A stretch of 64,000 nucleotides of DNA from CAVTHW01 sp963734625 (lineage in GTDB: Bacteria > Acidobacteriota > Terriglobia > Bryobacterales > Bryobacteraceae): positions 124,001 to 188,000 of the forward strand of contig CAVTHW010000001.1 of NCBI GenBank assembly GCA_963734625.1. The letters run 5' to 3'. Position 1 is the first letter of the stretch; the number at the start of each line of letters is the position of its first letter. Below the pieces are notes generated by a model, which was given only the letters and a program-made list of their open reading frames with translations, was not told where the DNA came from and made no database searches. The translations under genes and the position numbers were made by a program. This document shows positions 8,495 through 16,662 of this stretch, piece by piece.

Positions 8495-10910
8495 CTACTC
8501 GTGGCGCAGCGCGGTCATCGGGTCCACACGGGCCGCGCGGCGGGCGGGGAGGTAGCAGGCGGCGAGGGCAGCGACGAGAAGTACGAGGACCGCCGTGACG
8601 ATCGTCGCGGGATCGGCCGGCGAAAGACCGAACAGCATCGAGGCGATGGAACGGGTGACAACGAGCGACAACGGTACTCCCGCCGCCAGACCCAGGCCGA
8701 CCAGGAGAAGCGAACGGCGCAGCACCATCCACTGCACGCTGGCGCTTGAAGCGCCTAGAGCCATCCGAATGCCGATTTCCTTCGTACGCCGCGCCGCGTT
8801 GTGCGCGATGAGTCCATACAGCCCAACACTGGCAATGAGCAGAGCCAGTACCGCGAAGGCGCTCGATACGTTAGCCATGACCCGCTCTACGACCAGTGTC
8901 CTGTCGACCACTTCGGTGAACGGGACCACGTCCTTGAGTGTCATGCGCCGGTCAACGTCATGGGCGATGCGGAGCAAGCCAGCGGTTAGTTTTCCCATTC
9001 CGTCCGTGGTGCGCACCACAAACCTGGCACTGGAGACTTTTCTCTGGCGCACCGGCCGATAGTAGATGCTGGGTCGGTCTTCACGGAGGGTCCCCAGTTT
9101 TGTGTCCCTCACCACACCCACGATCTCTATCGCGCCGCTCGACGCGGGGCCGTCCGTGCCGAAACGCCCTCTGAGCGCGTCCTTGCCCGGAAAAAACTCA
9201 CGGGCGAACGACTCATTCACGATAGCGACCTGCGTTGAAATGGCGTCTTCCGCGTCCGTAAAGTTGCGTCCCCGTAACAGTGGCGTGCCCATCGCGGCGA
9301 AGAAATCAGGCGAGACACGCATCTCGTACACAACCGGGTATTCCTTCGGCTTGTGAGAGTGGCCTTCGGCGTCGATGTTGAAGTTGATGCCGAAACCAGA
9401 TAGCACTCCTATGTTGCTGTACGCGGCCGCACGCACTCCTGGGAGGACAGCCAGCCGTTCACGCAGGAGTTCGAGTCGCTGGGCGTACTCCGCGGCAGTG
9501 CTTGCCTTTGGCGGCTGTGCCGTCGCCGTCAACACGTGCTCAGGGTCAAATCCCGAATCGATCCGCCGCAAGTTCCACAGGCTGGCCGACAACAAGCCGG
9601 CAGTGATCAACAACAGGCTACAGAGTGCAACTTCGCCAGCCACGATGCCGCCGCTTTTCCAGCCCACGGCAGCACGTCCCCTGGAGACGGGGCGCCGCAT
9701 CCTGGCTAGAAGCGACAGGTGCGAGCTACGATAGGCGGGAGCCAGGCCGAACAGCAGGCAAGTCAGCAGAGACAGTGCGGCAGTGAATCCCAAGAGACGC
9801 AGATCGGGATGGAACCGCAGGTACACGAGCGCGGGCATCGCGTCCGGAGGTAGGAAGCGGAGAACCGCGCCACTGATCCAATACGCCAGAGGAAGCGCCA
9901 GCACGCCACCGATACCCGAGACCAGCAGGCTTTCAGTAAGCAATTGCCGCGCCAGCCGGCCGCGACTGGCGCCGATCGCCAAACGCATGCTGATTTCAGG
10001 TTCGCGGGATTCGGTGCGCGCCAGCATCAGATTCATGAGATTGACGCAGGCAATCGCCAGAACCAGTCCCGCTAACAACTGGAGTGCAACGAGGGGCCGG
10101 TACAGATTTCCTCGCAATGCCCAAACCCCGTTGCCGACTGAGACGGCGTTCATTCGCCTGCCGAGAATCGCGCTGACCTCAGCAGCGGCCTGCCCTTCAA
10201 TGACTCCAGTCCGCAACCGGGCGATCGTGATCAGCCAGCGTCCTCTGCCCCATACAATCGAGTCTCGAGGCGTGCTCTCCTCGAAGGGAACCCAGATGTC
10301 GGCTGGCTTCTCCTTTAACGCTCCGCGAAAACCCGGAGGGGCGACGCCGATGACGGTGAAATCACGGCGCATGTAACGGAAGTGGGCCCCTAATGCAGCC
10401 AGGTCAGCTCCGTAGTGCTTGCGCCAATATGCCTCGCTAATGACGGCAACTGCCCCTTCCGAAGGATTGACAGCGCGGAAGACCCGCCCACGCGATGCAG
10501 GCACGCCGAGCACCTCGAAGTAGTTCCGCGACACCTCCTGCACCGCCTCGTCGCGCTCTTCGCCTTGCTCCTCAATGGACTGGCTGCTGAAATTCACGGT
10601 TGCCGTAACCCCCTTGAGGAGGCGAGCCCCAGCGCCGACTTGGTTGAACATCGGGAACGTGAGTGCATTGGACTTCGATGACGCATCGACGAGATGCACG
10701 AGTTGATCCGGCTTATCCACGGGGAGCAGCCTCAGGAGTAGTGCGTCGAGCAGGCTAAAAAGCGCGGTATTGGCCCCGATGCCAAGCGCAAGTACGAGCA
10801 CCATCACCGCTGACCAACCGGGGCTCCTCCGCAACATCCGAAATGCGAATCGGATATCCCGTGCAAGCTCTTCCAGCCATCGCCAACCCCAGGCGTCCGC
10901 GCTCTGTTCC
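8495..10910 (-). CDS. ADOP-type MacB/FtsX permease, N-terminus lost (fused)
   Basis: Large permease of the acidobacterial ADOP class: a MacB_PCD periplasmic domain and FtsX transmembrane domain, duplicated within one chain. Function is unknown, but the fold suits transenvelope export or mechanotransmission with a separate ATPase. The homologous part begins at EQSADAWGWRWLEEL (about 10905 going left) and runs through the first TM helix (VLVLALGIGANTALF), the periplasmic domain, three central TM helices, a second periplasmic domain and a final FtsX block (RRTKEIGIRMALGA) to the stop at 8495. The open frame extends right to 10999 but that part encodes another protein in a different frame. The ~80-residue ADOP N-terminal helical domain is missing, because the gene is joined directly to the truncated end of the upstream permease near 10908. 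Confidence 0.8.
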
Positions 10911-13218
10911 CATAGACCCCAACCGCCGCCAGCAGCAACGCGAAGCCGCCGAAGGCAGTTAGAAGCATCGTACGGAAACGCGGCTCCCGAATCGACCACG
11001 TGTCAATCGCCTCTTCCATCGTGCGAAAATCGCGAACGCGGCATCGCCTTGTCCAGAGACGCTGCGATGGATCGAACGGCGGGGGCCACCTTGGAAGGAT
11101 CGCCTTCGATCCGCGCGACGAAGCTGACGGCGCGAATCTCTTCCGCGAACCGCTTCGGCGGGAGCTGGGCGAGGGGCAAATACACGCCTGACGAAGGCTT
11201 CCGTGGCAAGCCCGGTGGAGCGCACCGAGACCCACGATGCCTACGATGGTCCACTCAACGTCGCCGAGAATGGGCGACGTGATCCTATGCCCAAGCGGGT
11301 TCGCGTCGCCGAAGTAGCGGCGCGCAAAGGCCTGGTCAATCACCGCCGCGCCTGGAGTCCCTTGCCGGTCGAACGCCGAAAACGCGCGCCCTTGCAGGAG
11401 GCGGATGCCCATCGTGTCGAAGTACTCCGGCGTGACCATCCACATCATCGAGCTGGCCTCGGTCGTGCTGGCGTCAAGATACAAAGGCGCGCCGAAAACT
11501 CCCGCCTCGAAGGGCGTCTTGTTGGTCATGGCCACCGAATCGAATACCCGGAAGAGCCCCGAAGCGGGCCATGAACTGGTCGATGCAATCTCGCATCCCA
11601 AGTGCGTCGGGATAGAGCTTCTCGTTGATCGAGATCCGCCCAGTGAGAAGATGGCCGGCTTGAAAGCCGGGATCGACGCTCACCAAGCGAACGAGGCTGT
11701 TCAACGTGAGCGCCGCGCCGATAGCCAGAACGAACGCGAGGGCGACTTGCCCCACCAACATCACGCTCCGGATCCGGTGGCCGCCGATCGCACGGTTCTC
11801 GTTCAGTGCCCGCGCCGCGCGCGGTCCGCTGAACCTCAGCGCCGGCGCCAAGCCGAACAACAGGCTCGCCGCCAGCGAGGCAGCGAAGGCGAAAACCAGG
11901 ACGCGAAGATCGACGGCAACCTCGATGCCCGCGGGCATGAAGTTGGCGGGGGCCGCCGCCTTCAGGATGCGCACGAGCCCGACGGCGAGCACGGTCCCGA
12001 GCGTCCCTCCCGCCGCGAAGAGCACAAAGCTCTCCGTGAGGAAGAGCCGTACCAGCCGAAACCGTCCGGCTCCGAGGGAAAGGCGAATCGCAACCTCCCC
12101 CTGCCGCGCCGCGGCCCGCGCCAGCAGCAGGCCCGCGACGTTGCCACAAGCAATGAGAAGAACCAAGCCGACAGCTCCCGCCAGCAGCAAAAGAGCCAGC
12201 CTGGTTTCCTTACGCACCCCAGCTTCGGAAAGCGAGAGGACGATCATCGTCATCTTCTTCCCTCGTTCCACGTACTCTGGACCGAGGAGCCGCGACATCT
12301 CCGTGGCTGCCTGCTCGCGGGTGACGCCGGGTTTCAGTCGCCCGACTACCCGCACCCAGGACTCGCCGGTCAGCATTGCGGGCGTGAAGGACATGGGAAG
12401 CCAAAGCTGGGTCTTCATCCCGTCGAAGACGCCCGCTGGCAAAACGCCGGCAACGACGTATCCTTCCCCGTTCACGTAGACCGTCTTGCCGGCGATGCTC
12501 GGATCGGAGCCGAGCCTTGTGCGCCACAGCCGGTTTGACAAGACCACGACTTGCTCCTTTCCCGGCTGGTTCTCTTCGGGAAGGAAACTACGCCCGATGA
12601 CCGGCCGGATACCGAGCACGTCGAAGTAGTTCGCGGTCACCCGAGCACCCTGGACAGGCTCAGCGTAGTCCAGTTTGCCCCCGGCGAGACCAGGGGTGAT
12701 GGGAAACAGAAGCTCGGCCGCGAGATCCACGAAAGCCCGGTTCGCTCCGCGCCATTCCAGCAGGTCGCGGATGGAGCAGGAGACTTGGCGTTGGCTTGGC
12801 CCAAAGAAGAGCTGCACGAGCCGCTCGGGTTCGCGGAATGGCAGCGGCTTCAGCAGGGCGGCGTCCACGAAGCTGAAGATGGCCGTGGTGATCCCAATGC
12901 CCAGGGCGAGCGTCAGCACGGCGACGGCGGCGAAGCTCCGGTTTTTCGAAAGCGACCGCACGGCGAACATCGCGTCTTTCAAGAAGTCCTCAGCGGACCG
13001 CCACGCCCAAGCATCCCGGCTCGTTCCGCAAGCAGCGTGGCGTTGCCGAACTGTCGCCGGGCTGCGTGGCGCGCCTCTTCGACCGGGATCCCGGCCTCGC
13101 GGTTCCGCTTGGCCTTCATCTCCAGATGGAACCGCATCTCGCCTTCGAGGTCGTGGTCGAGCTGCCCTCTTCGAAAGAATGCCGCGAATCTGCGCCAAAT
13201 CTCGCCGAGCCGTTGCAC
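10908..13218 (-). pseudogene. ADOP-type permease, C-terminally truncated and frameshifted
   Basis: Upstream ADOP permease, starting at a GTG (13218) 12 bases after the PadR stop. The N-terminal helical domain is clear (QLDHDLEGEMRFHLEMKA, then EARHAARRQFGN), followed by TM1 (VLTLALGIGITTAIF), a periplasmic domain and central TM segments (LLLLAGAVGLVLLIACGNVAGL). Homology passes between frames near 13015, 11537, 11210 and 11035. It stops at LLTAFGGFALLLAAVGVYG near 10912. The usual last ~90 residues (the REIGIRMALGA segment and two TM helices) are absent and the sequence continues into the next ADOP gene. The frameshifts may be sequence error, but the missing end is a real deletion, so the gene is probably non-functional unless the two halves act as a hybrid. 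Confidence 0.75.
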
Positions 13219-13230
13219 GTTGTCGTTCTC

Positions 13231-13578
13231 CTAGGCCGGTTGAATCACGCGGTGGATGGCTTGGACCACCTTCTCGAACTCCACGACCTCTGCGCTCAAC
13301 TGCCTTCGCCCGGCGGGCGTCAGCCGGTAATATCGCGCTCGCCGATTGTTCTCGGACTGGCCCCACTCGGCGGCCACCCAACCCTTGATCAGCATGCGTT
13401 GCAAGGCGGGATACAGGGAACCTTCTTCCACTTGCAGCGCGTCTTCCGTGGTTTCCTGGATGAACTGCGCGATCCCGTAGCCGTGCATCGGCCCCAAGCG
13501 GGCCAGCGTCTTGAGGATCAGCAGATAGAGCGTGCCGGGCAGCAGCTCGGTGCGGGGTCCGTCGTCTTGTTTTCCCAT
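13231..13578 (-). CDS. PadR-family transcriptional regulator
   Basis: 115-residue PadR-like winged-helix regulator. The N-terminal wHTH core is typical (GTLYLLILKTLARLG, then EGSLYPALQRM and YYRLTPAGRRQL), followed by a short C-terminal dimerisation helix. PadR proteins repress neighbouring genes and often their own. In Acidobacteria a PadR gene commonly precedes ADOP permeases, and here only 12 bases separate its stop from the permease start, so the two are surely co-transcribed. Confidence 0.92.
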   Translation of the reverse strand: MGKQDDGPRTELLPGTLYLLILKTLARLGPMHGYGIAQFIQETTEDALQVEEGSLYPALQRMLIKGWVAAEWGQSENNRRARYYRLTPAGRRQLSAEVVEFEKVVQAIHRVIQPA

Positions 13579-13622
13579 AGTTAGACTATAGGTAGGTTAC
13601 GGCAGACCGCGGATCTTGTCAA
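13579..13622 (-). promoter_or_regulatory. Possible promoter of the padR-ADOP operon
   Basis: Reading the minus strand, TTGACA (13617-13622) is followed 17 bases later by TAACCT (13594-13599) and then by a second AT-rich hexamer TATAGT (13585-13590) just before the PadR start. The -35 is perfect but the -10 is weak. It lies at the very edge of the 280-bp duplication. Confidence 0.35.
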
Positions 13623-13630
13623 GAGAATTT

Positions 13631-13910
13631 CACCTTCTATCAGTCGTTCGTCTACCGCGACCCCGGACCGGTCTTCTTCGTGGCGGGAGCAGACGGAACC
13701 GTTTACTGGCCCGACGGAATCTGGCTGAACCCGGTCAATTACTCGAACAAGGGGGACAAGACGACGGGCGATATCCGGCAGGACTCCCCGGCGTGGGTCA
13801 GAACCAGACTGCCGTTCAAAATACCGCAGGCGATCCGGCAGCCGACACTGGTGGTGCTGACCTGGCAGGGCGGGACCAGCTATCAGTACTCGGGTATACG
13901 GCTGGAGTAG
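13631..13910 (+). pseudogene. Duplicated 3' end of the secreted-protein gene (280-bp repeat, copy B)
   Basis: Fragment encoding the last ~92 residues of the protein at 7097-8488, in frame to its TAG. It has no start codon of its own or ribosome binding site and is about 97% identical to copy A. It is a truncated paralogue or recombination scar left beside the PadR/ADOP insertion. Confidence 0.9.
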
Positions 13911-13934
13911 CCCAAACGGGGACGCTGTGGGAAC

Positions 13935-14978
13935 CTAACCCAACTTCCGCGGCATCCCCACTAGACTCCTCAACGATTCCTCGTACGGCGCGCGCGCTAC
14001 GCCGCGTTCGGTGATGATGGCCGACACGTAGCGGTGGGGCGTCACGTCGAAGGCCGGGTTCTCGACCTCGGCTCCTTCGGGCGCCACCGGCACGCCGAAG
14101 ACGTGGGTCACTTCCGCCGCCGCGCGCTGCTCGATCGGGATTTCGTCGCCCGCTGCGAGGCTCAGGTCGAGCGTCGAGATGGGCGCGGCCACATAAAACG
14201 GCACGCCGTTCTCCTTGGCCAGAACGGCAACCGAATAGGTGCCGATCTTATTGGCTACGTCGCCATTGGCCGCGATCCGGTCCGCGCCCACAATCACGCA
14301 GCCAATCCGCCCGGACTTCAGAAAATGCCCGGCCATGTTGTCGGTGATGATCTTGGTCGGGATATGATCGTGCATCAGCTCCCAGGCCGTTAGGCGCGCT
14401 CCTTGCAGGAAGGGGCGGGTTTCGTCGGCCAAAACGTCGATCTTCTTACCGGCGGCGACCGCGGCCCGAATCACCCCTAACGCCGTGCCGTAGCCCGCCG
14501 TGGCCAGCGCCCCCGCGTTGCAATGGGTGAGCACCGTCTTGCCTTCCGGGACCAGCCCGGCGCCGTGTCGGCCAATCGCCTGGTTGATGGCGATGTCTTC
14601 GATGCGGATTCGCTGCGCCTCTTCCACCATCCGCGCGCGGAAGTCCTCGACCGGCCGGCCTCGAAGGCTTTGGTAGAGGCGCCGCATGCGATCGATCGCC
14701 CAGAACAGGTTGACCGCCGTGGGCCGCGTGGCGGCCAGGGTGTCGCAAATCTCTCCGAACTCGCGGTCCAGATCCTTCTCGCCGGCTTTAAGGACGCCCA
14801 ACGCCACGCCCATCGCCGCCGCCACGCCGATGGCCGGCGCGCCGCGAATCACCATCGAGCGAATGGCCTCGGCCACCTCCCGATAGTCCCTGCAGGTGAC
14901 GTAGACCTCTTCCCTGGGGAGGCGGGTCTGGTCGATCATCACCACGCCCGCGTCGGTCCATCTGACGGTATCGATCAT
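13935..14978 (-). CDS. mtnA: S-methyl-5-thioribose-1-phosphate isomerase
   Basis: 347-residue MtnA, which converts methylthioribose-1-phosphate to methylthioribulose-1-phosphate in methionine salvage. Family marks are the N-terminal RGAPAIGVAAAMG, the catalytic Cys in LTHCNAGALATAGYGTA, and the catalytic Asp in VGADRIAANGDVANKIGTY. Length is normal. The start overlaps the stop of the CPBP gene by four bases (ATGA), making it the last gene of a four-gene operon headed by uvrA. No other salvage genes are in the window. Confidence 0.95.
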   Translation of the reverse strand: MIDTVRWTDAGVVMIDQTRLPREEVYVTCRDYREVAEAIRSMVIRGAPAIGVAAAMGVALGVLKAGEKDLDREFGEICDTLAATRPTAVNLFWAIDRMRRLYQSLRGRPVEDFRARMVEEAQRIRIEDIAINQAIGRHGAGLVPEGKTVLTHCNAGALATAGYGTALGVIRAAVAAGKKIDVLADETRPFLQGARLTAWELMHDHIPTKIITDNMAGHFLKSGRIGCVIVGADRIAANGDVANKIGTYSVAVLAKENGVPFYVAAPISTLDLSLAAGDEIPIEQRAAAEVTHVFGVPVAPEGAEVENPAFDVTPHRYVSAIITERGVARAPYEESLRSLVGMPRKLG

Positions 14979-15706
14979 TTCGCCGGTAAATCCTTTCCAT
15001 ACAGGAGAAACGCCACGAAGAACGTAGCATTATAGGCCGCGTGCATGATGGCGGCGGCGGCGGTCGAGCCGCTTCGCTGTTTCATCCACCCGAATGACAG
15101 ACCAGCCGCAGTGAGCAGCAGCACATGCCGCCAGCTCCAGGCGTACTCCGGCCCGTGCAGCAGGGCAAACGGGAGCGCCGCGAGGACTACGCCCGGCGCC
15201 GCACCGACAGAGCGCACCAGCAGTGGTTGCAGGAAGCCGCGGAAGGCCAGTTCCTCGCACACCGGACCGGCCGTTGCCGCAGCCAAGCCGATCAAAAGGA
15301 TGGACAGCCTGTCGCTCAGCAGACGCTTCATGGGCATATCCAGATCCGGCGTGCGCAGCGCGGCGCCTGCCACCCCAACGGTCAGCGACGCGATTACCCC
15401 CCAGCCTACGTGGGTCCAAAACTTCTCCCGGAAGCGGACCCATCCCAGAGACTCCCAGAATGGCCGGCCGTACTTGAGCCGCAGCCACCCCCACAGAAAC
15501 GTGAAGCAGAATCCGTACCCCAGAAACTGGGCCGCTAGAAGCTGCGCAGCCCCGCCCCGTCCTCCCAGCGCGAAGACCAGCCAGATGGTCTGCACCAGGA
15601 GGCCCGCGACAAGCAGCGAGGCGAAGATCGCGCCCATGAAGACGAAGAGATCCTGATAGCTCCAGAAAGGAACCCGCGGCGGGAGGGGCGGCGCCGGCTC
15701 GCTCAT
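14975..15706 (-). CDS. CPBP-family intramembrane metalloprotease
   Basis: 243-residue membrane protein with about seven hydrophobic segments and the CPBP (Abi/CAAX protease) motifs: EELAFRG near residue 164, FALLHG near residue 198 and HAAYN near residue 230, which supply the Glu and His metal ligands. Family members cleave prenylated or other membrane-embedded peptides; the substrate here is unknown. ATG 15706 overlaps the upstream stop by four bases, so the longer frame reaching 16303 is a shadow. Confidence 0.85.
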   Translation of the reverse strand: MSEPAPPLPPRVPFWSYQDLFVFMGAIFASLLVAGLLVQTIWLVFALGGRGGAAQLLAAQFLGYGFCFTFLWGWLRLKYGRPFWESLGWVRFREKFWTHVGWGVIASLTVGVAGAALRTPDLDMPMKRLLSDRLSILLIGLAAATAGPVCEELAFRGFLQPLLVRSVGAAPGVVLAALPFALLHGPEYAWSWRHVLLLTAAGLSFGWMKQRSGSTAAAAIMHAAYNATFFVAFLLYGKDLPAK

Positions 15707-16662
15707 GGCTCGCGCTCGATCAGCGCCGCGGCCAGGAGGGGAACCGTCAGCTCGTGGTGCCCCGTGATGGTGATGCCGTGGCCCCCCGCCTGCGCGTGCG
15801 GCCGTTCGACGACGTTCACTTTGGGCCGGTAGTGCTGGAGGAAGTCCAGGTTCGCCGTGGTGAATGCCGCCAGTGGCCGGCCCAGATTCCGCACCACGGA
15901 TACCGCCTTCAGGAATACTTCCGGCAGCACCACCGCCGAGCCGACATTGATGTAAACTCCGCCTTCGTTCAACTCCGCCACCAGCGAGCAGAACAGCCGG
16001 AAGTCGCGATAAGTGGCCGCGCCGATAGCCGCGCCGTCGGCTTGGGGGTGCGTGTGCGGCGTGTCCGTACCGATAGCGACATGCACCGTGACCGGCATCG
16101 AGTGGCGCCAGGCCGTCAACACCAGGCTGTGGCCGGCGTAGCGCGCGTCGGCGATCTCGTCCAATCTCCGCCCCAGCGACTCTCCGATCCCCAGGCCCTC
16201 GGCAATACCACGCGCTATGGCAAGGTTCATTTCCTGCCCGGTTTCCTCGGCCGCGCCGAAACGGCCGTCCGGCAGGACCGCCTCGACATCCTCGCTGGTG
16301 CACCCTGCGATGGCGATCTCGAAGTCATGAATGGACGCCGCTCCGTTCATGGCGAACGCGGTCGCATATCCGCCGTGCATCAGGTCGATCAACACCGGCG
16401 CCAGACCGCACTTGATCACGTGGCCGCCCAGCCCCCAGATCACGGGCTTACCGGCGGCGCGCGCTCCGGCAACCGCATCCACCAAGTTGCGGAAAGAATT
16501 TCCCGCCAGGATCCGGGGCAGCGAATCCAGCAGCCCTTCCACCCCAGCCCCCTTCACGTAGGGCGTGGCGAAGTCCTCCGTGCGGACCTTGCCGCCCCGT
16601 TTCTGGATAGGAACCGTCTTGAGGCCGGCGAAATCGATCGGCCGCTGCCTGTACTTGCTCAC
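15703..16662 (-). CDS. Conserved Rossmann-like protein, possibly deoxyhypusine-synthase fold
   Basis: 319-residue soluble protein starting at a GTG that overlaps the uvrA stop by four bases. Glycine-rich nucleotide-binding-like turns appear at IWGLGGHVIKCG (near residue 76) and GGVYINVGSAVVLPE (near residue 243), with MNGAASIHDFEIA and GTDTPHTHPQADGA between them. The arrangement recalls the deoxyhypusine/homospermidine synthase superfamily, which uses NAD to move an aminobutyl group, but I cannot see the family's catalytic lysine box with confidence. Bacteria lack eIF5A, so a polyamine-related or unrelated role is equally possible. Treat the family call as tentative; the gene itself is certain. 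Confidence 0.55.
   Translation of the reverse strand: MSKYRQRPIDFAGLKTVPIQKRGGKVRTEDFATPYVKGAGVEGLLDSLPRILAGNSFRNLVDAVAGARAAGKPVIWGLGGHVIKCGLAPVLIDLMHGGYATAFAMNGAASIHDFEIAIAGCTSEDVEAVLPDGRFGAAEETGQEMNLAIARGIAEGLGIGESLGRRLDEIADARYAGHSLVLTAWRHSMPVTVHVAIGTDTPHTHPQADGAAIGAATYRDFRLFCSLVAELNEGGVYINVGSAVVLPEVFLKAVSVVRNLGRPLAAFTTANLDFLQHYRPKVNVVERPHAQAGGHGITITGHHELTVPLLAAALIEREP

Noticed and set aside
11474..13381. 635-codon frame taken as a single ADOP protein
   Set aside because: Its first ~130 codons read across the PadR and true ADOP N-terminal coding region in the wrong frame; the real N-terminus is at 12979-13218.
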